Positions 32,581 through 41,907 of a stretch of 64,000 bases of DNA are shown here, piece by piece. The position numbers and the translations under genes are program-made. The notes beneath the pieces are model-generated. The model was not told where the DNA came from. It worked only from the letters and a program-made list of their open reading frames with translations, and made no database searches. The DNA comes from Sphingomonas sp. PP-CE-1G-424 (GTDB lineage Bacteria > Pseudomonadota > Alphaproteobacteria > Sphingomonadales > Sphingomonadaceae), in the NCBI RefSeq assembly GCF_004341085.1, contig NZ_SLXW01000003.1, forward strand, positions 372,001-436,000, given 5' to 3'. How positions within the stretch are numbered: the stretch's first letter is position 1; every line of letters begins with the position of its first letter.

Positions 32581-34211
32581 GCGATCCTTTCGGCGACGAG
32601 TGCCGCGTATGAGCCGAGGGTCCAGCCCTCTACAATGTTGACGGTATCGCGCACGCGCCAGCCGTCGGGCTGGGCAGGGCGCCATTCGGTAGGATCGGCG
32701 GCCATGTTGAACACGCAGAGCATCGTCTCGCCGTCGGCATGACGTTCGAACGCGAGCACGGAGGACGAGACCTCGACCAGCGTCAGGTCGCCGATCGCCA
32801 GCGCGGGGCTTGCCTTGCGCAACGCGAGCAGGCGACGGGTGAAGTGAAGCAGCGAGTCCGGGTCGCCTTCCTGCCGATCGACCGCGAGCGCAGCATGATC
32901 GCCGCCGACCGGCAGCCACGGCGTCGCCTCCGAGAAGCCGGCGTTGCGCGCGTCGGCGATCCACGGCATCGGCGTGCGTGCTCCGTCGCGCGACAGCGTC
33001 AGCGGCCAGTTGGCGATCGCTTCGGGATCCTGGAGCAGGTCGAACGGCACCTCGACCTGGGTCAGGCCGAGTTCCTCGCCGTAATACAGGAAGATGTTGC
33101 CGCGCAGGCAAACGAGCAGCAGCATCTTCATCCGAGCGAACGCGTCGCGGTTGCCGATGTCGACCCAGCGCGAGACGGCGCGCGGCGCGTCGTGATTCTC
33201 GAACGCCCAGCTCGGCCAGCCGAGATCGGTGTCGGCGGGCCAGAGCAGGATCGCGTCCGCCACCGTCTTCGGATCGAGCGCGGACGCGTAGAGGAAGTCG
33301 AAGCCGTACGCGCTGTTCAGCCGGGTATTGCCGCGCGTGAACAGCTTCATCTCGCGGTCGCTGTCCGCACCGCCGACCTCCGCCACGGTGAAGCGGTCGC
33401 CATAGCCGTCGATCAGCCGCCGCAGCCGTTCGAGGAACAGCGGGATGTCCGGATGGCTCTGGTTGTGGACGTGCGCCTGGTAATCGAACGGCCGCGTCTT
33501 CAGGCTGTTGTCGCTCGCCGGAGGGTTATCCGTCAGCGCCGGATCGTGCATCGTGAAGTTGATCGCATCGAGGCGGAAGCCGTCGACGCCGCGATCGAGC
33601 CAGAACTTCGCGGTGTCGACGATCTCATCCTGCACGTCGGCGTCGTGGACATGGAGCTGCGGCTGTTCCTTGAGGAAATTGTGCAGGTAATATTGCCGAC
33701 GGCGCGCGTCCCAGGTCCAGGCGGGGCCGCCGAACACCGACTGCCAGTTCGACGGCGGGCTGCCGTCGGGCTTGGCATCGGCCCAGACGTACCAGTTCGC
33801 CTTCGGGTTGGTGCGTGACGATCGGCTCTCGACGAACCACGGGTGTTCGTCCGACGTGTGGCTGTAAACCTGGTCGATAATGATCTTCAGGCCGAGCGCA
33901 TGGGCGCGGGCGATCAGCGCGTCGAAATCGGCGAGCGTGCCGAAGATCGGATCGACATCACGGTAGTTCGCAACGTCGTAGCCGAAGTCCTTCATCGGCG
34001 ATGTGAAGAACGGCGACAGCCACACGGCATCGACGCCGAGGCTAGCGACGTAGTCGAGATGGCGGGTGATGCCGGGCAGGTCGCCGATCCCGTCGTCGTT
34101 CGAATCCGCGAAACTGCGCGGATAGATCTGGTAGATCGTCGCGCCCTTCCACCAAGGGCGGTCCTTGGCGTGGTGATCGGCGGTAACCGGCAACAAGGCA
34201 GTGTCAGGCAT
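32577..34211 (-). CDS. aglA: GH13 alpha-glucosidase (oligo-1,6/maltase type), cytosolic
   Basis: 544 residues, no signal peptide. The GH13 catalytic triad is D215 (GFRLDAINF), E278 (FTVAEVGG) and D341 (FENHDAPRAV), in a barrel that begins WWKGATIYQIYPRSFADSNDDGIGD, typical of GH13 subfamily 23-type alpha-glucosidases of alphaproteobacteria. It should cut alpha-1,4 (and perhaps other) linkages of imported maltose and short dextrins to glucose. The ATG at 34211 overlaps the last base of the upstream amylase stop (TGATG); a TTG one codon earlier is possible. Middle gene of the maltodextrin operon. Confidence 0.92.
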   Translation of the reverse strand: MPDTALLPVTADHHAKDRPWWKGATIYQIYPRSFADSNDDGIGDLPGITRHLDYVASLGVDAVWLSPFFTSPMKDFGYDVANYRDVDPIFGTLADFDALIARAHALGLKIIIDQVYSHTSDEHPWFVESRSSRTNPKANWYVWADAKPDGSPPSNWQSVFGGPAWTWDARRRQYYLHNFLKEQPQLHVHDADVQDEIVDTAKFWLDRGVDGFRLDAINFTMHDPALTDNPPASDNSLKTRPFDYQAHVHNQSHPDIPLFLERLRRLIDGYGDRFTVAEVGGADSDREMKLFTRGNTRLNSAYGFDFLYASALDPKTVADAILLWPADTDLGWPSWAFENHDAPRAVSRWVDIGNRDAFARMKMLLLVCLRGNIFLYYGEELGLTQVEVPFDLLQDPEAIANWPLTLSRDGARTPMPWIADARNAGFSEATPWLPVGGDHAALAVDRQEGDPDSLLHFTRRLLALRKASPALAIGDLTLVEVSSSVLAFERHADGETMLCVFNMAADPTEWRPAQPDGWRVRDTVNIVEGWTLGSYAALVAERIA

Positions 34212-36028
34212 CAACGAATCTCCGCGGCGCAGACGGCATAGCCGAACGCGGGCAGCGTCATCATGACACTGCCGGGCGCGGCCGCGCGGGGTGCGCAGGT
34301 GCCGGCGAGCGTGGTGAAACGGGACGAGCCGGTCTCGACCTGCACCGTCTGCGTGAGCGGCTTGGCCGAAGTGTTGAATGCCAGCAGGATCTCCGCACCG
34401 GTGGTGGGGTCGAAGCGCGAGACGGCCAGCAGCCCCGGCGTTTCGCTCCGACTACGGATCAGCGTGCGACCGCGCGTCAGGGCAGGGTGCGTGATGCGGA
34501 CCTTCGACAGGTCCGCGATCTCACGAAACAGCGGATTCGTCTCGCCAAAGCTTTCGGTCGCGTTGGTCTTGGTCGTGCCGAGCAAGCGGTTGTCGTTGTA
34601 GACCGCGACCTTCGACGCGAACATGTCCTCGCGGGCGTCCTGATCGTTGCCGTCGCCGACGAAGCCCTGTTCGTCGCCCGAATAGATCGTCGGCACGCCG
34701 CGCAGCGTCAGCAGCATCGCATTCGACAGCAGGACGCGCTTGAGCACCTCGTCGTCGGACGCCTGCGGAAACGCCTTCCGCACGAACGTGGCGAAGCGGC
34801 CGTCGTCGTGATTGCCGGTGAAGGTCGGCAGGATCGCCGCGGTGTCGACGCCCTTCGCGTAGAGCACGTCGCCGTCGAGCAGCGCCTCGAACGCGTCGGT
34901 TCCACGCGTGCCCGCAACGGTCTCCACAACCGTCTGGCGGAACGCGAAGTCGAGCACCGCGGGCAGCTTGTCGACGATCGTGTGCTGCGCGAGCACTGCG
35001 GGTCGAATCTCGTGATCGGAGACTTCGCCGAAGATGTGGAAGTTGGGGATGCCGTTCGCCTGCGCGCGCGTCAGCATCGCGGGGACGAACTGCGCCCAGA
35101 ATTCGGGGTTCACGTGGCGCGCGGTATCGATCCGGAAGCCGTCGACCTTGAAGCGGTCGATCCACGATCCGAAGATGTCGATCATGCCGCTCACGACGCG
35201 CGGGTTCTCGGTCATCACGTCATCGAGACCCGAGAAGTCGCCCATCGTCGAGCTCTCGTTCGTGAAGGTCGAGTCACCGCGGTTGTGGTAATAGATGGGG
35301 TCGTTGAGCCACGCCGGCACCTTCACCGTCCGCTCGGCCGCCGGCACGTACGGCGTGTAGGCGTAGGTCGGGTCGGTCAGCTTGGCGAAGTTCGCCGTGG
35401 TCTCGACGCCGTCGCCGACGAACCCGCCATTGATCGGCTTGCCACCGATGCCGCCCTTGCGCTGGTACGGATACGCCGCGCGGTCGCGGTACGGGCAAGG
35501 CACGCCGACCGAGCACTCGCGGTACTGGATCACGTCGGCGGTGTGGTTGATGATGATGTCCATATACACCTTCATCCCGCGTGCGTGCGCGGCGTCGACG
35601 AAGGCGGTCATGTCGGCGTTGGTGCCGAGATGCGGATCGACCTGCGTGAAGTCGGTAATCCAGTAGCCGTGATAGCCCGCGGATTCGTGCCCCGGCGAAC
35701 CCTGCACCGCCTTGTTCTTGAAGATCGGCCCGAGCCAGATCGCGGTCGCGCCGAGATGCTGGATATAGTCGAGCCGGCTGGTCAGCCCCTTGAGGTCGCC
35801 GCCGTGATAGAAGCCCTTGGCTGTCGGATCATAGCCCGTCTTCAGCCGATCGCCCGCGATCCCGCCGCGATCGTTGCTCGGGTCGGCGTTCTCGAACCGA
35901 TCCGGCAGGACGAAGTAGATTACCTCGTCCTGCGGCAGGCGCGCGCGATAGTCGGTTTTCGCACTTTGCGCCGCCGCAGGTATCGCGGTGGCGCACAGCA
36001 GCGCGGAGAGGATCAGCGACTTGATCAT
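34211..36028 (-). CDS. GH13 alpha-amylase/cyclomaltodextrinase-like, secreted
   Basis: 605 residues with a Sec signal (IKSLILSALLCATAIPAAAQ). The GH13 triad is D301 (GFRIDTARH), E335 (HIFGEVSD) and D408 (FTGNHDDGR). The barrel opening VIYFVLPDRFENADPSND and the long B domain carrying cysteines (ECSVGVPC) fit extracytoplasmic amylases of starch-use loci in sphingomonads and Xanthomonas. It should cut starch or dextrins in the periplasm before import. It lies 90 nt downstream of the TonB receptor gene on the same strand and is translationally coupled to aglA. Confidence 0.92.
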   Translation of the reverse strand: MIKSLILSALLCATAIPAAAQSAKTDYRARLPQDEVIYFVLPDRFENADPSNDRGGIAGDRLKTGYDPTAKGFYHGGDLKGLTSRLDYIQHLGATAIWLGPIFKNKAVQGSPGHESAGYHGYWITDFTQVDPHLGTNADMTAFVDAAHARGMKVYMDIIINHTADVIQYRECSVGVPCPYRDRAAYPYQRKGGIGGKPINGGFVGDGVETTANFAKLTDPTYAYTPYVPAAERTVKVPAWLNDPIYYHNRGDSTFTNESSTMGDFSGLDDVMTENPRVVSGMIDIFGSWIDRFKVDGFRIDTARHVNPEFWAQFVPAMLTRAQANGIPNFHIFGEVSDHEIRPAVLAQHTIVDKLPAVLDFAFRQTVVETVAGTRGTDAFEALLDGDVLYAKGVDTAAILPTFTGNHDDGRFATFVRKAFPQASDDEVLKRVLLSNAMLLTLRGVPTIYSGDEQGFVGDGNDQDAREDMFASKVAVYNDNRLLGTTKTNATESFGETNPLFREIADLSKVRITHPALTRGRTLIRSRSETPGLLAVSRFDPTTGAEILLAFNTSAKPLTQTVQVETGSSRFTTLAGTCAPRAAAPGSVMMTLPAFGYAVCAAEIR

Positions 36029-36118
36029 GGAGCGTCCTTTTGCGGGGATGTCGGTACTGCCCCATGATCGCCGCGCGCTTTACCCGAACCGGTGCGAAGC
36101 GCGCGGCGATCGGTCGGA

Positions 36119-39001
36119 TCAGAACTTGAAGGTCGCGCCGGCGAGGAAACGGCGACCGTATTTCTGATAGTCGATGATCTCGTTCGTGTTCGTCCCGTTG
36201 ATCGTAACGAACGGCTCGTTGGTCAGGTTCTGGCCTTGCACATAGAGCGAGACGCCCTTCAGCATGCCCGTGGAGATGTCGTAGCCGAGCTGGCCGTCGA
36301 TGATCATCTCGCCCGCCGCACGACGCCGAACCAGGTTCGCACCGAAGCCCGACAGCTCACCGACGAAAGTCGACCGATAGCGCAGGCTGCCGCGCGCCGA
36401 GAAACCCCATTTCTCGAAATAGGCGGTGCCGTTGGCGACCCAGCGCGAATAGCCCGGGATATCTTCCGCGCGACCGCCCGGGGTCGGGACGATCTCGGTC
36501 TTGGTGTACGAACCACCACCGGTCAGGCCGAAGCCGTCGAGCGCGGAGACGATCTCGCCGATCGGCAGCGTGCCGGCCAGCTCGACGCCGTAGATGTTGC
36601 CGCCAACGCCGTTGATCGGGACCGTCGCGGTGCCGATCGTCGGAACGGCGCCGGGTGCGTTCGACGGCAGCGGGTAGCCTGCGTAATCGAAGCCGGGGTT
36701 CGCGATGGTGTAAACGAAGCTTTTCAGCTGCTTGTAGAAACCCTGCACCGCGAGATACCCGCGGTTGCCGAAATACTTCTCGACCGTGACGTCGTAGGAG
36801 TTCGATCGGATCGGGCGAAGATACGGGTTGCCACCGGTGCCGGTCAGGATGCCCTGCGCGGCGTCATAGCCGTAGGCGAGCGCGACGCGCATGTCATCGA
36901 GACGCGGACGCTGCATCTGGCGCGCCGCAGCCGCGCGGATCACGATATCGCTCGGGAAGCGCAGCGCCAGGTTCACGCTCGGCAGGATGTCGATATACTC
37001 GGCACCACGGGTGACCGGGATCAACCCGCCGTTGGCGACGACGTTGCCCGACGACTTCTGGTTGGTGAAGACCCCCTGCACACCGGCGTTGCCGGTCAGT
37101 TCGGCCGACCCGATCGACTGTTTGATGTTCGCCTGAAGGTACGACGTCATGATCCGTTCCTGGATCGAATAGCCCTTCGCGACGACGTCGAGATTGTTGT
37201 TGTTCGACGACAGCCGGTACACGCCGGCATCGAGCAGCGCGGTCGGATCGTAGCTCAGGATCGGGCCGAGCCCCAGATACGCGAGGTTGGTCGGCTTCAA
37301 CTGATACTGCGTCGGCAGCGTCTGCTCCAACGCGCCGTTCGCCAGCTGCACCAGCGCCTCGTTCGGCGTCAGCGACTTGTTGCGGTCGGTGTAGTTGAGG
37401 CCGAACTTGACGCTCGAGATCGGGCTGTCGAGTTCGCGCTCGATCTCGACGCGGTACTGCTTCAGGTCGTCGACGATGTGGCGATCGTTGTAATAGCCGG
37501 CCTGCACGTTCGCGCCGCCCCAGCCGAGCGGATCGGTCAGCCTGATCAGGCCCGGATCGGAATAGTTGAGCGTCGGGCTGAACGCGGTCCCGGTGCTGCC
37601 CGAGGTAAAGCCGATCGTATCCTGCGCACCGACACCCTGGCCATAGCCGGTTCCCGAATAGGTCTCGAGCACGGTCTCGTCGCGGGTGGTGCGCGACAGG
37701 CTCAGATCGATCTGCGCGTTCCAGCCGTCGTCGCCTTCATACCGGCCGTTATACCCGAACGAATACAGCTTGGCCTTGCGCTCGAAGCTATCGTTGCGGA
37801 CGACACCCTCGACGCCGCGGAACGATCCGTTGGTGACCAGCCCGTTGGTGACCGTCGTTACCGACGGAATCGTTGTCGCCGCGCCGAACCCGAGCGGCAG
37901 TTCGATGCCGCGCTTGATCTGGTCGTCGTTGAAATCGGAGTAGAAGCCGTCGAGCGTGGCGGTGAACTCCGGCACCGGCTTCCATTCCACCGTGCCCTGC
38001 AATCCGAGGCGCTTCAGGTTGGTCGAGGTCACGTAGGATTTGGAGCCGCCGATGATGTCGACGGGCTGATTATTGAAAGTGCCGCCGGCATAACCCCAGG
38101 CGTTGAACTCCTGGATCTGGTACGGCTCGTCGAGATACGAGGCGGACAGCGCGACGCCGAGCGTGTCGTTGAAGAACTGATCGACGTACGTGCCTGTGAC
38201 GCGGTAGCCCTTGTCCTTCGAGCCCGCGTTGAGCTTGCCGATATCGGCGTAGGTGCCGCGACCGCCGACCGAGATCACGCGCTTCCCGTATTCGATCGGC
38301 CGGATCGTGCGAAGGTCGACGGTGCCGGACAGGCCCTGGCCGATCAGCGAGGCGTTCGCGGTCTTGTAGACCAGCACCTGGTTGATGACCTCGGCGGGGT
38401 ATTGATCATATTCGACCGCGCGGTTGTCGCCCGTCGAGGTCTGCTCGCGACCGTTCAGCAGCGTGGTCGAGAAGTCGGGCGAGAAGCCGCGGATCGAGAT
38501 GCTGTTCGAACGGCCGTTGACGCGCTGCGAGGTGAGGCCGGGCAGGCGGGCGATCGACTCCGCGATCGAGGCGTCGGGCAGCTTGCCGATGTCTTCCGCG
38601 GAGATAGATTCGACGACTTGGTCGCGCGACTTCTTCTCGGCGACGGCGTTTTCGAGGCTGCGGCGGAAACCGGTGACGACGATTGCGGCATCCTCAGGCG
38701 TCCCGCCCGCATCCTGCACGGCGCCCGATACGGCCTGGGCGGTCGCTTCGTTCTGCGCCGGGGTCACGTCACCGGTTACGGCGGCGTTGTCGGCACGGCG
38801 TTGCGCGGCACCGGGTGCCTCGTTGGGGTTGGCGGCGGTCGACGAACTCGCGGCCGGATCGGAAACCTTGGTCTCGGCGTTCACGTCCTGCGCGAACGCG
38901 GTACCGGCGAACAATATCGCCGCGCCGAGCGATGCGCTGCTGGCCGAAAGCTTCAGGATGGCGCGTGCGGCAGTAGCCGACGCACGAGTGCGAGCCGTCA
39001 T
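36119..39001 (-). CDS. TonB-dependent receptor (probable maltodextrin uptake)
   Basis: 960 residues: signal peptide (to about FAGTAFAQ), a low-complexity spacer, a candidate TonB box (AAIVVTGFR), a plug domain (ISAEDIGKLPDASIAESIAR, SISIRGFSPDF, LLNGREQTSTG) and a 22-strand barrel ending in the aromatic C-terminus ATFKF. The plug style is that of carbohydrate receptors in sphingomonads and caulobacters. It imports ligand across the outer membrane using TonB energy. Location at the head of a GH13/GH13/GH97 operon and beside a LacI regulator and MFS sugar carrier points to malto-oligosaccharides (compare Caulobacter MalA); this ligand is inferred. Confidence 0.9.
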   Translation of the reverse strand: MTARTRASATAARAILKLSASSASLGAAILFAGTAFAQDVNAETKVSDPAASSSTAANPNEAPGAAQRRADNAAVTGDVTPAQNEATAQAVSGAVQDAGGTPEDAAIVVTGFRRSLENAVAEKKSRDQVVESISAEDIGKLPDASIAESIARLPGLTSQRVNGRSNSISIRGFSPDFSTTLLNGREQTSTGDNRAVEYDQYPAEVINQVLVYKTANASLIGQGLSGTVDLRTIRPIEYGKRVISVGGRGTYADIGKLNAGSKDKGYRVTGTYVDQFFNDTLGVALSASYLDEPYQIQEFNAWGYAGGTFNNQPVDIIGGSKSYVTSTNLKRLGLQGTVEWKPVPEFTATLDGFYSDFNDDQIKRGIELPLGFGAATTIPSVTTVTNGLVTNGSFRGVEGVVRNDSFERKAKLYSFGYNGRYEGDDGWNAQIDLSLSRTTRDETVLETYSGTGYGQGVGAQDTIGFTSGSTGTAFSPTLNYSDPGLIRLTDPLGWGGANVQAGYYNDRHIVDDLKQYRVEIERELDSPISSVKFGLNYTDRNKSLTPNEALVQLANGALEQTLPTQYQLKPTNLAYLGLGPILSYDPTALLDAGVYRLSSNNNNLDVVAKGYSIQERIMTSYLQANIKQSIGSAELTGNAGVQGVFTNQKSSGNVVANGGLIPVTRGAEYIDILPSVNLALRFPSDIVIRAAAARQMQRPRLDDMRVALAYGYDAAQGILTGTGGNPYLRPIRSNSYDVTVEKYFGNRGYLAVQGFYKQLKSFVYTIANPGFDYAGYPLPSNAPGAVPTIGTATVPINGVGGNIYGVELAGTLPIGEIVSALDGFGLTGGGSYTKTEIVPTPGGRAEDIPGYSRWVANGTAYFEKWGFSARGSLRYRSTFVGELSGFGANLVRRRAAGEMIIDGQLGYDISTGMLKGVSLYVQGQNLTNEPFVTINGTNTNEIIDYQKYGRRFLAGATFKF

Positions 39002-39093
39002 GGTATTCCTCCCCTGGTCCCGGTTGGCGTCTTCGAGCGCATCGGGTATGTAACTGTACCGTCATTGGAATTTTGTCCGGTCGAAGGGAAGCC

Positions 39094-39113
39094 GACTACA
39101 TACGTATTCAATA
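39094..39113. promoter_or_regulatory. candidate LacI-type operator
   Basis: The perfect 8-bp palindrome ATACGTAT (39100-39107) lies in a partly symmetric AT-rich stretch within the GC-rich 257-nt spacer between the divergent TonB receptor and LacI genes, about 95 nt before the receptor start. A central CG dyad suits LacI-family sites. Binding is not shown. Confidence 0.35.
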
Positions 39114-39258
39114 CGGCCGTTGCGGACGTGTTGCCCTCGCGCCACATGTTCGATGGGTTGGGGATGAAATGGACTGGCGTTGACGGCGCGTGCGTTCTGC
39201 GCTGTGTCTTGCCGGTACCGCCCGCCGACCGAGCGAGCACACCGAGGATGCCCGTCAC

Positions 39259-40308
39259 GTGACCGCCCAGCGAAAGCTTCATGGCAAGCCGACATCGTTC
39301 GACATCGCGCAGCTCGCGGGCGTGTCGCAACCGACGGTGTCGCGTGCGTTGCGCGGCAGCCCCAGCGTCAACCCCGCGACCCGGCAGCGGATCGAGGCGA
39401 TCGCCCGGCAACTGAATTATACCGTCGATCGCAGCGCGTCGAACCTGCGCAGCGGCACGACGCGGACGCTCGCCCTCCTGCTGTTCCGCGATCCGGCACC
39501 CGACGAGACCGTTGTCAACCCGTTCTTCCTCGGCATGCTCGGATCGATGATGAGTGCGTGTGCCGAACACGGTTACGACCTGCTCGTGTCGTTCCAGCAA
39601 TTCTCGAGCGACTGGCACATGGATTATGAGGACAGCCACCGCGCGGACGGGTTGATCCTGCTCGGCTACGGCGATTATGCCGATTATGAAGCGCGACTGG
39701 TGCAACTGGTCGAGCAGGGGACGCACTTCATCCGCTGGGGATCGGTGCGGCCGGGTCAGCCCGGGCTGACGATCGGCTGCGACAATGTAGCAGGCGGTGC
39801 GGCGGCGGCGCGGCATCTGATCGAGCGGGGCCGGCGGCGGATCGCGTTTCTCGGCAGCGCGACCGATCATTATCCCGAGTTCAACGATCGGTATCGGGGT
39901 TATGCCGCGGCACTGGGCGAGCATGGGCTGACGGTCGATCCGCGGCTTCAGGTCGAGGCGATCTCGACCGAGGACGACGGCACGCGGGCAACGCGCGAAC
40001 TCCTCCAGCGCGGCGTCGCGTTCGATGCGATCGTCGCGGCTAGCGACCTGATCGCGCTGGCGGCGATGCGTGTGCTGGCGGGGGCGGGACTGAACGTGCC
40101 GTACGACGTCGCGATCGTCGGCTTCGACGATATCCCGGCCGCCAGCCTTGCCAACCCACCGCTGACGACGGTCGCACAGGATACCGCACTCGCGGGGCGA
40201 CGGCTCGTCGAGATGCTGCTCGCGCTGATCGGCGATCGGCCGGTCGCCAGCACCGTGCTGCCGACCCAACTCGTGATCCGGCGGTCGTCGGGCGAAGGAC
40301 CCAACTGA
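39259..40308 (+). CDS. LacI family transcriptional regulator
   Basis: About 349 residues. The N-terminal helix-turn-helix reads SFDIAQLAGVSQPTVSRALRG with the hinge-helix segment following (RSASNLRSG), and the C-terminal periplasmic-binding-like domain carries DGLILLGYG, VGFDDIPAAS and a typical LacI end. I chose the GTG at 39259, with GAGG about 11 nt upstream, since it gives a normal short lead into the HTH; a GTG at 39190 adds 23 unrelated residues. It is divergent from the TonB receptor operon and directly abuts the MFS sugar carrier, so it probably represses both until maltodextrin is present (inference from position). Confidence 0.9.
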   Translation: MTAQRKLHGKPTSFDIAQLAGVSQPTVSRALRGSPSVNPATRQRIEAIARQLNYTVDRSASNLRSGTTRTLALLLFRDPAPDETVVNPFFLGMLGSMMSACAEHGYDLLVSFQQFSSDWHMDYEDSHRADGLILLGYGDYADYEARLVQLVEQGTHFIRWGSVRPGQPGLTIGCDNVAGGAAAARHLIERGRRRIAFLGSATDHYPEFNDRYRGYAAALGEHGLTVDPRLQVEAISTEDDGTRATRELLQRGVAFDAIVAASDLIALAAMRVLAGAGLNVPYDVAIVGFDDIPAASLANPPLTTVAQDTALAGRRLVEMLLALIGDRPVASTVLPTQLVIRRSSGEGPN

Positions 40309-41799
40309 ATGTCGACGGCTGCAAGGCAAAAGCCACGCCAGGGGTTCTGGGGCCTGTGGAACATCTCGTTTGGGTTCTTCGGGATCCAGATCGGCTTCGC
40401 GCTCCAGAACGCCAACGTCAGCCGGATTTTCCAGTCGCTGGGGACGAGCGTCGACGATCTCGCCTTCCTGTGGATCGCGGCACCGCTGACCGGGCTGCTC
40501 GTCCAACCGGTGATCGGGCATTACAGCGACCGGACCTGGGGGCGGCTCGGACGCCGGCGGCCGTATTTCCTGGCCGGCGCGATGCTCGCGACGATCGCGC
40601 TGCTGGCGATGCCGAACGCGCCGGTACTCTGGGTGGCCGCCGTCTTGCTGTGGATGCTCGACGGGTCGCTCAACGTCGCAATGGAGCCGTTCCGCGCGTT
40701 CGTCGGCGACATGCTCGGCAGCCGCCAGCGCACCGCCGGGTTCGCGTTCCAGACCGGCTTCATCGGCGCGGGCGCGGTGATCGGCAGCCTTGCGCCGATC
40801 ATCCTGACCGAGGTGTTCCAGGTCGCCAATACCGCGCCGGCGGGCGGCATCCCGCTGTCGGTGCAATACGGCTTCTACATCGGCGCGCTGGCGTTGTTAT
40901 TCGCGGTGCTCTGGACCGTCCTGACGACCCGCGAATATTCACCGGCGCAGATGGCCGCGTTCGAGGAGAACGGTGAGGTCGCGCCGCGCGACGCGATCGT
41001 CCGGTCGAGCGCGAAGCTCGCGCCCGTCTGGATCGCCTTGGGCGCTATCGTGATCGCGGCCGTGGCTAAGTTCGGACTCGACAAGCCGGTCTATCTGCTC
41101 GGCGGCGGGCTCATCGCGTTCGGCGCGGCGTTGCTCGTCAGTGCCGCGCTCGTCCGGTCGGGCAGGGAGGGCAACGTCCTAAGCCAGATCATCGGCGATC
41201 TCGGCACCATGCCGCAGACGATGAAACAACTCGCGCTCGTCCAGTTCTTCACTTGGTCGGCGCTGTTCATCATGTGGATCTATACCACGCCGATCGTCAC
41301 GCAGCACGTGTTCGGGACGACCGACACGACCAGCGCTGCGTATAACGAGGGTGCGAACTGGGTCGGCGTCTTGTTCGCGGTCTACAACGGCGTGGCGACC
41401 TTGTGGGCGTTCGTGATGCCATCGCTCGCAACGCGGATCGGGCGCCGCGACGCGCATATCCTTGGACTGCTCTGCGGTGCGGCGGGGTTCGCGTCGTTCC
41501 TCGCCGTGCGCGACCCGTATCTGCTGATCGGATCGATGGTGCTGATCGGGATCGCCTGGTCGTCGATCCTGACGATGCCCTACGCGATCCTGTCCAACGC
41601 GCTGCCGCAGGCCAAGCTCGGCGTGTACATGGGGCTGTTCAACATCTTCATCGTCCTGCCGCAGCTGATCGTGTCGTCGGTGATGGGTCAGGTGGTGCGG
41701 ACGTTCTTTCCCGGCGATGCGGTCTGGGCAATGCTGATCGCCGCAGGGGTGATGGGCGTGGCGGCGCTGGCGATGCTACGAGTGCCTCGGGAAGCCTGA
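40309..41799 (+). CDS. MFS sugar transporter, SLC45/MalY-like
   Basis: 496 residues and 12 helices. The N-terminal WNISFGFFGIQIGFALQNAN helix and the loop GHYSDRTWGRLGRRRPYFLAG, then DGSLNVAMEPFRAFVGDM, match the SLC45-like sucrose/maltose-proton symporters found in alphaproteobacterial maltose loci. It lies in the inner membrane and should import maltose or short dextrins to the cytosolic alpha-glucosidase. The ATG directly follows the LacI stop codon, so the two are coupled. Confidence 0.9.
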   Translation: MSTAARQKPRQGFWGLWNISFGFFGIQIGFALQNANVSRIFQSLGTSVDDLAFLWIAAPLTGLLVQPVIGHYSDRTWGRLGRRRPYFLAGAMLATIALLAMPNAPVLWVAAVLLWMLDGSLNVAMEPFRAFVGDMLGSRQRTAGFAFQTGFIGAGAVIGSLAPIILTEVFQVANTAPAGGIPLSVQYGFYIGALALLFAVLWTVLTTREYSPAQMAAFEENGEVAPRDAIVRSSAKLAPVWIALGAIVIAAVAKFGLDKPVYLLGGGLIAFGAALLVSAALVRSGREGNVLSQIIGDLGTMPQTMKQLALVQFFTWSALFIMWIYTTPIVTQHVFGTTDTTSAAYNEGANWVGVLFAVYNGVATLWAFVMPSLATRIGRRDAHILGLLCGAAGFASFLAVRDPYLLIGSMVLIGIAWSSILTMPYAILSNALPQAKLGVYMGLFNIFIVLPQLIVSSVMGQVVRTFFPGDAVWAMLIAAGVMGVAALAMLRVPREA

Positions 41800-41878
41800 C
41801 GCCCTCCGTGATGCTGTGCCTGTTCCCGCATCCGCTGTTCCGCGGGCTCACTGGCCGATCGATGCGCGGAATGGTTTA

Positions 41879-41897
41879 CCCCGGAACTAGTCCGGGG
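41879..41897. terminator. short hairpin between convergent genes
   Basis: CCCCGGA (41879-41885), ACTAG, TCCGGGG (41891-41897): a 7-bp GC-rich stem between the MFS stop and the DUF1190 stop; likely a modest terminator for either strand. Confidence 0.5.
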
Positions 41898-41907
41898 CGA
41901 CGGGATA

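Noticed and set aside
30595..32742. 715-codon open frame opposite the GH97 gene
   Set aside because: Fully antisense to GH97; no signal peptide or domain and no ribosome site of note.
32577..33111. N-terminal extension of GH97 into the alpha-glucosidase gene
   Set aside because: These codons lie inside aglA in another frame; GH97 has its own signal peptide and an ATGA-coupled start at 32580.
36092..39262. 1056-codon open frame on the plus strand opposite the TonB receptor
   Set aside because: It is antisense to a clear receptor gene, has Arg/Asp/Val-rich composition typical of GC-rich shadow frames and shows no domain.
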